Made by a program: the position numbers and the translations under genes. DNA of 41,516 nucleotides from Candidatus Gastranaerophilales bacterium. Its GTDB lineage: Bacteria; Cyanobacteriota; Vampirovibrionia; Gastranaerophilales; Gastranaerophilaceae. The DNA is taken from positions 1-41,516 of the forward strand of contig CALVET010000051.1 of the NCBI GenBank assembly GCA_944326675.1, in the 5' to 3' direction. Shown in pieces: positions 34,054 through 40,934 of this stretch (its first letter is position 1; each line of letters starts with the position of its first letter). The notes below the pieces were generated by a model that searched no databases, had not been told where the DNA came from, and was given only the letters and a program-made list of their open reading frames with translations.

Positions 34054-35034
34054 ATGAAAAGTGCTAAGTTAATAGAAGGAAAAGTTCAAATAATTAACCT
34101 TGATAAGCCTGTTTTAGATAATAAAGGGGCGATAATAAAAGTTCTTGGCTGCGGGTTATGTGGTTCTGATTTGGTTAAAATTAAGCATGCTACAAAAGAA
34201 ACAGAAAAAAATATTGTCTTAGGACATGAGGTTGTAGGTATAATCGATGAAATAGATTCAATTTCTGATTTTAAAAAAGGCGATATAGTTGCTCTAGGAC
34301 ATCATTATCCTTGTTTTAGCTGTGAATATTGCAAAAATCAATCATATTCAATGTGTAAAACTTTCAAACATAGTAATATTTTTCCTTCAGGTTTTAGTGA
34401 ATACATCAAAGTTGATGAAAACCATTTAAAATACACTGTTTATAAAATGAATGATGAATTAAAAAATGACGAAAAAGCTTTTTTAGAGCCTTTATCGTGT
34501 TGTATTAGGGCAGTAAGGCGTGCGGGGTTTGAAAAAGGAAAAGATAATTCGGATTTTAGTGCTTTAACAATCGGGCTTGGTTCAATTGGTTTATTGATGT
34601 TAAAAGCTTTAAGGGCATTTAAAGTCAGCGCTTATGGGTTTGATATTTCACCATCCAGAATGAAAAAAGCTGAAGATGACGGTTTTTCATTTGATGAAAA
34701 CAAAAAATATGATACTGTTTTCTTAACCGCAGGAAATTCTAAAGCAATAGAAACAGCACTAAAATATGTTATAGACGGCGGAAAAATTATTGTTTTTTCA
34801 TCTGTTGAAGATGATTTAAAAGGATTTACAAACAATGAAATATATTATAGAGAATTAAGCATTATATCAAGTTATTCGCCATCTCCTTATGATATCAAGT
34901 TGTCTTGTGAATTTTTGAATGCGAAAATTGTAAACGTTAAGGGCTTGAGTACTCATTATACCCTTGACAATTTAGCTAAAGCGGTTGATGATAGTTTTAA
35001 TAATAAAATTTTTAAGGCATATATTGAAATATGA
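34054..35034 (+). CDS. zinc-dependent medium-chain dehydrogenase (first of a tandem pair)
   Basis: This 326-residue MDR-superfamily alcohol/polyol dehydrogenase has catalytic zinc ligands Cys36 (CGLCGSD), His58-Glu59 (LGHEVVG) and a Glu in FLEPLSCC. The structural zinc set is Cys87, 90, 93, 101. The nucleotide fold has GLGSIGLL near 177. It lacks strong resemblance to any single characterised enzyme; sorbitol/threonine dehydrogenase-like is the nearest style. It is coupled to the next dehydrogenase by a 4-base overlap (ATGA). Confidence 0.85.
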   Translation: MKSAKLIEGKVQIINLDKPVLDNKGAIIKVLGCGLCGSDLVKIKHATKETEKNIVLGHEVVGIIDEIDSISDFKKGDIVALGHHYPCFSCEYCKNQSYSMCKTFKHSNIFPSGFSEYIKVDENHLKYTVYKMNDELKNDEKAFLEPLSCCIRAVRRAGFEKGKDNSDFSALTIGLGSIGLLMLKALRAFKVSAYGFDISPSRMKKAEDDGFSFDENKKYDTVFLTAGNSKAIETALKYVIDGGKIIVFSSVEDDLKGFTNNEIYYRELSIISSYSPSPYDIKLSCEFLNAKIVNVKGLSTHYTLDNLAKAVDDSFNNKIFKAYIEI

Positions 35035-36068
35035 AAATGAAAGCTGTGCGCTATTATGCACCAAACGACATAAGGTATGAAGAAGTAAAAATTCCTGAAC
35101 TAAAGGAAGGTGAGATTCTTGTCAAAGTTCAAGCAGCACTTACTTGCGGAACTGATGTTAAAACTTTTAGGAGGGGTCATCCTGTATTAATTAAAAAAGT
35201 GCCCTCAGGTTTTGGGCATGAGTTTTCAGGAATAATAGAAAAAATGGATGATGCTACTCAAGGTTTTAATATAGGCGATAGAGTAGTATGCGCAAATTCA
35301 GCGCCTTGCGGAGAATGTTTTTATTGCAAGCGAGGTGAATATGAATTATGTGAAAATCTTGATTTGTTAAATGGGGCTTATGCTCAATATATTGCTGTTC
35401 CAAGAAGAATTGTCGAAAAAAATACTCTAATTATTCCCAAAAATCTTTCCTTTGCGCAAGCAGCTTTTTGTGAACCGTTATCCAATGTTGTTCATGGCAT
35501 TGCAAAAACCCCCATTAACAAAGGGGATGTCGTAGGTGTAATGGGAATAGGACCGATTGGCTTAATGTTTGCAAAATTGGCAAAATTAAAAGGCGCAAAA
35601 GTAATTGCTATGGGCAGAAACCCTTTGAAGCTAAAAATGGCGCATGAATTTGCAGACGCCGACGTTGTTATTGATGTTAATAAATATCCTGACCCTAGCG
35701 AATTTATAATGAATTATACAAATGAACACAGAGGACTTGATGTTGCAATTGAGTGTGTGGGTTTACCTTCGATGTGGGAAAAAATGTTTTCTTTAGTTAG
35801 AAAAGGCGGTTACGTTCATTTCTTTGGCGGGTGTGCATCGGGTACGTCAGTTAATATTGATACAAAACGCTTGCACTATGACGAAGTGAAAATAATCAGT
35901 TCTTTTCATCATACACCTAAATATTTTAGAGAAGCGCTTGATTTGATTTCATCAGGCAAAATTGATGTAGAAAAATTAATAACTAAGCGCATGGATATGA
36001 AATATGCAAAAAAAGCAATAGAAATGCATAGAGATGGTGAAGCTATAAAGATTTTGCTTGAAAATTAG
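35031..36068 (+). CDS. zinc-dependent medium-chain dehydrogenase (second of the pair)
   Basis: This 345-residue MDR enzyme has catalytic zinc ligands Cys39 (TCGTD), His63-Glu64 (GFGHEFSG) and the Glu of FCEPLSNVVHG. The structural zinc set is Cys93, 96, 99, 107 (PCGECFYCKRGEYELC). NAD(P) fold GIGPIGLMFAKLA is near 172-184. Style is polyol (iditol/sorbitol) dehydrogenase. It is clearly related to, but well diverged from, its upstream neighbour, so the pair may be a heteromer or two successive oxidation steps. The stop overlaps the small convergent gene by 4 bases. Confidence 0.88.
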   Translation: MKMKAVRYYAPNDIRYEEVKIPELKEGEILVKVQAALTCGTDVKTFRRGHPVLIKKVPSGFGHEFSGIIEKMDDATQGFNIGDRVVCANSAPCGECFYCKRGEYELCENLDLLNGAYAQYIAVPRRIVEKNTLIIPKNLSFAQAAFCEPLSNVVHGIAKTPINKGDVVGVMGIGPIGLMFAKLAKLKGAKVIAMGRNPLKLKMAHEFADADVVIDVNKYPDPSEFIMNYTNEHRGLDVAIECVGLPSMWEKMFSLVRKGGYVHFFGGCASGTSVNIDTKRLHYDEVKIISSFHHTPKYFREALDLISSGKIDVEKLITKRMDMKYAKKAIEMHRDGEAIKILLEN

Positions 36069-36430
36069 ATGTATTTATCAAATACGCTTTTTTGCACCGG
36101 TTCTGACATGCTTGCTTTAATAACAGCTTGATTATAGGCATTGGTTATATCTTTACCATTAAGAGTTCTATAAAAAAGAGGTATGTTGGCAATACCTTCG
36201 TATCTTTTTTTTCCTTTGTTTTGTTTAACTTTTAGCGAAATGTTATCATCATCAGGACAAAGAAACACTTCCACAGTATCATCATTACCGTTGTTTTCAA
36301 GTTTTTTAAGTGCTCTTTTAATTATACCGATATCATTATCGTTAAAACCTTTTTCGGGATTTCTATATAAAGTATCAATAACTTTAACTTTTGACTTAAA
36401 ATTTACATTGGCTAAATTATTAATTTTCAT
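36065..36430 (-). CDS. small unknown protein with N-terminal NFK tag
   Basis: This 121-residue protein belongs to no family I recognise. ATG 36430 is chosen because AAGGAG sits 5 bases before it; the frame is open 6 codons further. The N-terminus INNLANVNFKSKVKV is followed by a helical segment (IIKRALKKLENNG), a beta-type stretch (TVEVFLCPDDDNISLKVKQ), and a C-terminal helix after PLFYRTLNGKDITNAYNQA. The layout resembles the 143-residue gene at 40499, which starts NSFKGIRK and has a similar strand-strand-LxKGT-helix end. The two could be distant relatives, but identity is too low to claim by eye. Confidence 0.65.
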   Translation of the reverse strand: MKINNLANVNFKSKVKVIDTLYRNPEKGFNDNDIGIIKRALKKLENNGNDDTVEVFLCPDDDNISLKVKQNKGKKRYEGIANIPLFYRTLNGKDITNAYNQAVIKASMSEPVQKSVFDKYI

Positions 36431-36530
36431 TTTTTCTCCTTGAAACAAAAAAATTATTGACTTGTGAGCTTGAACTGGTATTATTATTTTATCAGCATAA
36501 TATGAGTTGTGCTTGTTGACCGTTTAAATA

Positions 36531-36559
36531 TTTACACAGGTTAACAAATCAAATAATAC
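36531..36559 (+). promoter_or_regulatory. predicted promoter upstream of the tRNA-Phe region
   Basis: TTTACA (36531-36536), 17 bases, then TAATAC (36554-36559). Transcription would begin near 36566, inside the first partial copy of the tRNA 5' end, and run about 90 bases before the real tRNA. The same TAATAC block is duplicated directly before the tRNA (36647-36652) but lacks a good -35. Confidence 0.45.
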
Positions 36560-36574
36560 ATATGCCGCGTTAGC
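36552..36574. repeat. direct repeat copy 1: tRNA-Phe 5' end plus upstream 12 bases
   Basis: This 23-base stretch is identical to 36645-36667. It contains a TAATAC -10-like element and the first 11 bases of tRNA-Phe (GCCGCGTTAGC), after which it diverges. The spacing between copies is 93 bases. Confidence 0.9.
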
Positions 36575-36606
36575 CAAGGTGAGTTTACGAAACCAATATA
36601 TAAATC

Positions 36607-36621
36607 ACCAACTGAGCTAAC
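36607..36621 (-). repeat. inverted copy of the tRNA-Phe D-arm
   Basis: ACCAACTGAGCTAAC is the exact reverse complement of tRNA-Phe bases 36662-36676 (end of acceptor arm through D-loop). In a longer transcript it could pair with the tRNA, or with the first copy's GTTAGC (36569-36574), giving alternative folds. Confidence 0.9.
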
Positions 36622-36644
36622 AGGGAATTAAAGAATAAAAACAG

Positions 36645-36667
36645 AATAATACATATGCCGCGTTAGC
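36645..36667. repeat. direct repeat copy 2, overlapping the start of tRNA-Phe
   Basis: Second copy of the 23-base repeat found at 36552-36574. Its last 11 bases are the start of the functional tRNA gene. Confidence 0.9.
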
Positions 36668-36729
36668 TCAGTTGGTAGAGCAAGGGACTGAAAATCCCTG
36701 TGTCCTTGGTTCGATTCCGAGACGCGGCA
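36657..36729 (+). tRNA. tRNA-Phe (anticodon GAA)
   Basis: A complete 73-base cloverleaf. The acceptor stem is GCCGCGT (36657-36663) with ACGCGGC (36722-36728) and discriminator A. The D-arm is GCTC/GAGC, and the anticodon stem AGGGA/TCCCT holds loop CTGAAAA, reading GAA. The T-arm is CTTGG-TTCGATT-CCGAG. CCA is not encoded. It is the only RNA gene seen in the window. Fragments of it occur on both sides. Confidence 0.97.
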
Positions 36730-36771
36730 AATTTTTTGCATTAATTTTTTGGTTTGATTATAGGACAGGCG
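36719..36771. repeat. 53-bp direct repeat copy 1: tRNA-Phe 3' end plus downstream sequence
   Basis: This stretch is identical over 53 bases to 36842-36894. It begins with the last 11 bases of the tRNA (GAGACGCGGCA) and continues into a T-rich spacer ending GGACAGGCG. The copies are 123 bases apart. Confidence 0.95.
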
Positions 36772-37030
36772 CCTCGGAGCAACCGCTCCGCTTATGCCCT
36801 CTCAGAAAATGCTCAACGGTTCGCATTTTCTTCGGCAGAGTGAGACGCGGCAAATTTTTTGCATTAATTTTTTGGTTTGATTATAGGACAGGCGTTCCTG
36901 CGGAAATCAAAGATTTCCACGTCACATTGGTATGGTTTCGCTCTGTCCGCCTGACCTCAACGGTCAGGCGTCACGAGCTCACACACCATGGCTTTTTCAT
37001 TCTCGTCTAAGTCAAGTCTGACTAAGACTC
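36772..37030. other. G+C-rich, hairpin-rich non-coding stretch
   Basis: Base composition jumps (34 G+C in the 60 bases 36941-37000) against roughly 30% around it. Four perfect hairpins occur: 36775-36790 (CGGAGC/GCTCCG), 36804-36831 (AGAAAATGC/GCATTTTCT), 36902-36918 (GGAAATC/GATTTCC) and 36948-36970 (CGCCTGACC/GGTCAGGCG). An imperfect one lies around 36996-37025. An open frame crosses it from inside the tRNA but is not credible as a gene. It may be a structured tail of the tRNA transcript or a repeat-type element. Confidence 0.6.
36842..36894. repeat. 53-bp direct repeat copy 2, containing a tRNA-Phe 3' fragment
   Basis: Second copy of the repeat at 36719-36771. It carries the final 11 bases of tRNA-Phe without the rest of the gene. 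Confidence 0.95.
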
Positions 37031-37115
37031 GAATTTCAAAAGATGTGAATTTTATTGTTGATTTTGCGTTCTTATATTATCCGTAATTTTATGATAAACT
37101 TTATTTGAGGTGAAA

Positions 37116-38198
37116 ATGGATAAAGTTTTTTCAGATAAAATCAATATACTAAAAGCTCTGGCTATAATTTTAGTTGTGTCGGGACATCTTGAATTTCGTT
37201 TTTTTGATATGTTTCCGCCGTATTCTTTCCAATTATCATTATTTTTCTTTATATCAGGAATGTTGTTTAAAGATAAATATTTAGACAATGTTTTTGTTTA
37301 TATTAAAAGAAGAATAAAAAGCCTTTTGGTATTATATTTTGTTTATTCTGCATTTTATTGCCTAATAACAATTTTATTGGATAAATTAACAGGTAAATTC
37401 TGGGGCATGGAATTAAGTCTTAAAAACTTTTTTATAACGCCGTTTTTAAATGGACACCAGTTTGACCTTTCTTGTCCTATGTGGTTTGTGGTTCAATTGT
37501 TTATCACAATGATTTCTTTTTTGTATTTTCAAAGGATGTTGAGAAACACAAATGAAAAAACAAAATTTATAATATACGCCCTAATGGGTTTTAGTGCAAT
37601 CCCTTTATCCAAGGCTTTTGAGCTAACACCAATATTTTTGGTTGTTGTAAGAACGTTGTTTTCATTGTTTTTTGTTTATTTGGGTCATTTTTATACTAAA
37701 AAAATTGAAGGAAAATATAACATTTTTACTCCCAAAATTTTAGCTTGGGTGATATGTATTCAGGCGATTTTGTGGCATTTTAACAGAGATTTTATATCTG
37801 AACACGGCATTGGTCTTAGCTATGTGTTAGTTTGGGCAAGATTTGACAGTCAAATTGTAGTTCCTGTTTTAACAAGTATTACAGGTATTTGGTTTTCATT
37901 GTTTGTTATACATATAACCTATGAATATTTTAAAGATATTAAATTTATTAAGGTTATCGGGGAAAATACTTATCACATTATGGCTAATCATCTTTTCGTG
38001 ATGTATATAATAACTGCAATTATATTAAAAATAAATAATATCCCGATTTCAGTCAGAAATATGCACGATATTTATTGGATATATAATCCTGTGCAAAATA
38101 CGTATCTTTACTTTGTTTTAACTATGCTGATTACAACTTACTCAGGAGTTGTATTGAAATTTATAAAAAGCAAATTACCTTTAATTAAGGATTTGTAA
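37116..38198 (+). CDS. acyltransferase family 3 membrane protein
   Basis: This 360-residue, about ten-helix membrane protein has the acyltransferase-3 start: NILKALAIILVVSGHLEF, with the conserved His of the family, then FQLSLFFFISGMLFKDKY and IKRRIKSLLVLYFVYS. Such proteins O-acetylate or succinylate surface polysaccharides and lipids. ATG 37116 is preferred over GTG 37110, because GAGGTG serves as its ribosome site. It stands alone, 80-odd bases after the G+C-rich island, and 104 bases before the RelA/SpoT-domain gene. Confidence 0.85.
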   Translation: MDKVFSDKINILKALAIILVVSGHLEFRFFDMFPPYSFQLSLFFFISGMLFKDKYLDNVFVYIKRRIKSLLVLYFVYSAFYCLITILLDKLTGKFWGMELSLKNFFITPFLNGHQFDLSCPMWFVVQLFITMISFLYFQRMLRNTNEKTKFIIYALMGFSAIPLSKAFELTPIFLVVVRTLFSLFFVYLGHFYTKKIEGKYNIFTPKILAWVICIQAILWHFNRDFISEHGIGLSYVLVWARFDSQIVVPVLTSITGIWFSLFVIHITYEYFKDIKFIKVIGENTYHIMANHLFVMYIITAIILKINNIPISVRNMHDIYWIYNPVQNTYLYFVLTMLITTYSGVVLKFIKSKLPLIKDL

Positions 38199-38220
38199 GT
38201 ATATTTTAACATATTTAACA

Positions 38221-38249
38221 TTGTTTCTGAAAAATAGCAATTATATATT
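38221..38249 (+). promoter_or_regulatory. predicted promoter of the RelA/SpoT-domain gene
   Basis: TTGTTT (38221-38226), 17 bases, then TATATT (38244-38249), leaving a leader of about 45 bases before the ATG. The -10 falls within a perfect inverted repeat. Confidence 0.5.
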
Positions 38250-38274
38250 AATTATATACTTTATTAATATATAA
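38241..38274. promoter_or_regulatory. 12-bp perfect inverted repeat overlapping the -10 of the RelA/SpoT-domain gene
   Basis: TTATATATTAAT (38241-38252) and ATTAATATATAA (38263-38274) are perfect complements around 10 bases. It is a possible operator for autoregulation. All arm bases are A or T, so chance is a real alternative. Confidence 0.35.
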
Positions 38275-38302
38275 CGATACCAAGAGAAGAGATAAATGTT
38301 GA

Positions 38303-40489
38303 ATGGAAAATTATAGTTTAAATCCTGAATTATATAATTTTTTAAATTTATCAAAAGAAAATAATTCTGACGATTTTTCAAAATCATCAGAATTTGAAGA
38401 TAAAACTTCGGTCTTTTCTGAAAATTCGATTTCAAATAATACGGATTCTTTAAATAATATTTTTAAAAATGTACAAGATGAACAAGGTATAATAGGAAAG
38501 TTTTGGAACGGTTTTAAAGATTTAACAGGTCTTGGTTTAGGTTCATCTGATGTATTAAATAAAATTGAAGAATATGAACAAGGTAAAATCACATATTCAG
38601 AAGCATTGGAAGCTATTGAAAGTTATAAAAACAAGCAAGATGGTGCAGTAAGTTTGATTTCTAACACCGCAACAGGTCTTGCAACTGCCGGCTTTGCCTT
38701 TGCAACAGGAGGCGCAGGCGCTCTTTTAATGGGAGCTGTTGTCGGAGGTGCAGCTAATGCAGGTTTAAAAACGCTGGATAGAGCAACAAATGCCGTTGAA
38801 AATGATGCGCTTGATATTAAAGAGATTGCAAAAGACGGATTAACAGGTGCTGTTGATGGATTAGTTTCTGCTGCTACTGCAGGATTTGTTAAAGCTCCCG
38901 TTATGGGACAAACAATTAAGCAAGCAGTTAAACAAGGTGTAATCCAAGGTGCAAAATCAGGAGTTGTGACAGGTGCTGCTACAGGTGCTATGGATTATAC
39001 AATAAACACAACAGTAGACGGAAAAGATTTTAAATTGAGCGATTTAGCAGAAACAACCGTTCAAAATGCTTTATCCGGTGCTATATTTGGAGGTTTGTTC
39101 GGCGGTATATCAGGCGGGTTGTCTCAAAAAAAATTAAATATTGAAAATGAAACCGAATTTAAAATTACTCACAATAAAAATCTTGGAGCTGAGGTTGATA
39201 ATAAACTTCAATCAGAAAGATATTTGAACAATTTTAACAAAAATAATAAAGCCGATATGATAACAGGGCAAGAATATAATGCAAAAATTGATGAATTAAG
39301 TGCTTTGTCTCAAAAATCAGAAGTTTTAGAAAGAAAATTTGATTCTCAATTAGATGAAGCCGCAAATCAAGTAAGCAGTGTTTTTGAAGGAAATAGCGAC
39401 ATTAGAAAAATAACCGCCAGATCTAAAGGTCAAAATTCTATTTTTTCAAAATTAGCAAAGAAAAATATAGAAGACGGCAGAAGTTTAACCACATTAACGG
39501 AATGTTATGATGCAATAGGCGATGCTGTCGGCTTAAGAATTCAAATGAAAAATTTAAACAATGATGAAGCAACAGAAATAGTTGAAAGTGTATTTAAGGA
39601 TTTTGGAATTGATGCAACTTTTGATGATTTTGTTAAGTATATTCAAAATGGTCAAGCTTCATCTGATGAAATGAAAAATGTATTTGCAACAGTACAAAAT
39701 GAAATTATTAATGCTCTAAAAACAAAACAAGCACAAAGCGCGGTTGAACAGTTGTGCGAAGGTATTAAAACGGGTAACATTAAAATTACCGAATTAAATA
39801 ATTATGGAGATGATATAACTTCATATTTTACAAATAAACAAATCCATGAAATTTTAGATGCATACAGCTATGCTGTTAAAAATAATATTGTTGTTCAAGA
39901 TAAACCGTTTAAAATAGTTTCAAATTCAAGTTTAATGGATTTAAGCGAAACCGAAGTTTTGCCCGGTAATTTAGTAAAATGGGTAGAAACAACACAAGAT
40001 GGTGTTAATATTGAATTTAGTCAAACGACAAAAGGTGCAAATAAAGTTTCAGGCTATACCTCAGCTCAAATGAATACTAAACATGTTTTAAATAACGGTG
40101 AAATTGCAAACGGAGAATTGCAATTAAGAGGTCTTGAAGTTAATGCATTCGCGGATGTTGAACACATTCCTTATGATATTAGAAGAGGCAAAATATTTTC
40201 AGACGATTCTAAATATTCTGAAATTTACGGTTTAATTAAAACAATGAGTGAGGAAAATTATTCAAAATATAATGAATATCTTGCTGCGACATATAAAAAC
40301 TTAAGAATGAAAGAATTGGGGCTTTTGGATGTTAATGCGTCATTGCCTGATATTTCTGAGTTTATAAAAGAAGGAATTTCATCTAAGGATCTTAGAAAGC
40401 TTGATATAAACGGATTGACAAATATAAGCAAAAGCCAATCTTCAAAGGGCAATAAAATTTTTAGTTTTGTTTTAAATATGATAAAATAG
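38303..40489 (+). CDS. putative polymorphic-toxin-like protein with C-terminal RelA/SpoT (alarmone synthetase) domain
   Basis: The protein has 728 residues. Residues 1-60 are polar and probably disordered. Residues 60-115 form a small helical module (GIIGKFWNGFKDLTGLGLGS). Residues 115-275 are glycine/alanine-rich and hydrophobic (LATAGFAFATGGAGALLMGA, GLFGGISGG), like membrane-active or pre-toxin regions. From about 365 the RelA/SpoT synthetase motifs appear in order: Arg373-x-Lys375...Ser379-Ile (ARSKGQNSI), Asp407 in DAVGLRI, GYTS (584-587), Glu605-x-Gln607-x-Arg609 (ELQLR) and Glu620-His621. About 170 residues separate the DAVGLRI and GYTS motifs, far more than in RelQ/RelP-type enzymes, and the usual His after YxS is Gln589. 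No hydrolase, TGS or ACT domain and no signal peptide is present. The activity could be (p)ppGpp, (p)ppApp or tRNA pyrophosphorylation. A ribosome site GAGAAGAG precedes the ATG. Confidence 0.72.
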   Translation: MENYSLNPELYNFLNLSKENNSDDFSKSSEFEDKTSVFSENSISNNTDSLNNIFKNVQDEQGIIGKFWNGFKDLTGLGLGSSDVLNKIEEYEQGKITYSEALEAIESYKNKQDGAVSLISNTATGLATAGFAFATGGAGALLMGAVVGGAANAGLKTLDRATNAVENDALDIKEIAKDGLTGAVDGLVSAATAGFVKAPVMGQTIKQAVKQGVIQGAKSGVVTGAATGAMDYTINTTVDGKDFKLSDLAETTVQNALSGAIFGGLFGGISGGLSQKKLNIENETEFKITHNKNLGAEVDNKLQSERYLNNFNKNNKADMITGQEYNAKIDELSALSQKSEVLERKFDSQLDEAANQVSSVFEGNSDIRKITARSKGQNSIFSKLAKKNIEDGRSLTTLTECYDAIGDAVGLRIQMKNLNNDEATEIVESVFKDFGIDATFDDFVKYIQNGQASSDEMKNVFATVQNEIINALKTKQAQSAVEQLCEGIKTGNIKITELNNYGDDITSYFTNKQIHEILDAYSYAVKNNIVVQDKPFKIVSNSSLMDLSETEVLPGNLVKWVETTQDGVNIEFSQTTKGANKVSGYTSAQMNTKHVLNNGEIANGELQLRGLEVNAFADVEHIPYDIRRGKIFSDDSKYSEIYGLIKTMSEENYSKYNEYLAATYKNLRMKELGLLDVNASLPDISEFIKEGISSKDLRKLDINGLTNISKSQSSKGNKIFSFVLNMIK

Positions 40490-40498
40490 GAGAAACAA

Positions 40499-40930
40499 AT
40501 GAAAGTTTTACAAAATTATTATGGTTATAATTCTTTTAAAGGTATAAGAAAGGAAACAGGAGCTTCCAACGTGCAAGAAAACAAAAGCGATATGAATTAT
40601 TTTGTGAATAAAACTTTTGAAGTATTGGCTCAAAGAGTGGAAAAAGAAGTGCCTGAAAATGGAAAATACAGACCCATAGCAGTTTCATTTAAAATACCTG
40701 AAACAAATAACATGGCGAAATTTATAGTTGAATATGATGAAGTAAATCCAAAAGACTTTAGAAGGTTATTTATTGGGGTCCAACATGTAAACAGCGATAA
40801 GATGGTGTCATATCATTTATTGAAAGGTACCAAAAAAGAAATTCTTGAATATATAAATAATTCCGATAATATACCAAAAGCAATTGAATTTGTTGGAGAA
40901 TTATCAAAAAGTCTGGATAGTGATTATTAA
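40499..40930 (+). CDS. small protein downstream of the RelA/SpoT-domain gene; candidate immunity protein
   Basis: This 143-residue protein matches no family I know. It starts 9 bases after the stop of the RelA/SpoT-domain gene, with an AGGAGA ribosome site in the gap, so it is translated from the same message. The N-terminus contains NSFKGIRK. A helix follows (VNKTFEVLAQRVEKEV), then strands (PIAVSFKIP, KFIVEYDEV, RRLFIGVQHV, MVSYHLLKG) and a final helix. There is no signal peptide. Position and size fit an immunity or antitoxin partner. It has no HD-type hydrolase motif, so it would not act as an alarmone hydrolase. The role is inferred only from position. Confidence 0.6.
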   Translation: MKVLQNYYGYNSFKGIRKETGASNVQENKSDMNYFVNKTFEVLAQRVEKEVPENGKYRPIAVSFKIPETNNMAKFIVEYDEVNPKDFRRLFIGVQHVNSDKMVSYHLLKGTKKEILEYINNSDNIPKAIEFVGELSKSLDSDY

Positions 40931-40934
40931 TTTT

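Noticed and set aside
36719-36894. 53-bp direct repeat with a tRNA 3' end as attL/attR of an integrated element
   Set aside because: The copies are only 123 bases apart with no integrase or cargo between, and partial copies also occur upstream of the tRNA, which integration does not explain.
36672-37010. Open reading frame of 112 codons starting inside tRNA-Phe
   Set aside because: It begins within the tRNA and contains the same peptide twice because of the 53-base repeat. It has no ribosome site and crosses several perfect hairpins. It is not a credible gene.
36552-37030. CRISPR array
   Set aside because: Repeats occur only in pairs, overlap a tRNA and have no regular spacers; no cas genes are present.
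38303-40489. Housekeeping Rel/SpoT enzyme
   Set aside because: There is no HD hydrolase, TGS or ACT domain. The N-terminal two thirds is a glycine-rich, non-Rel sequence and the synthetase motifs are split by a long insertion.
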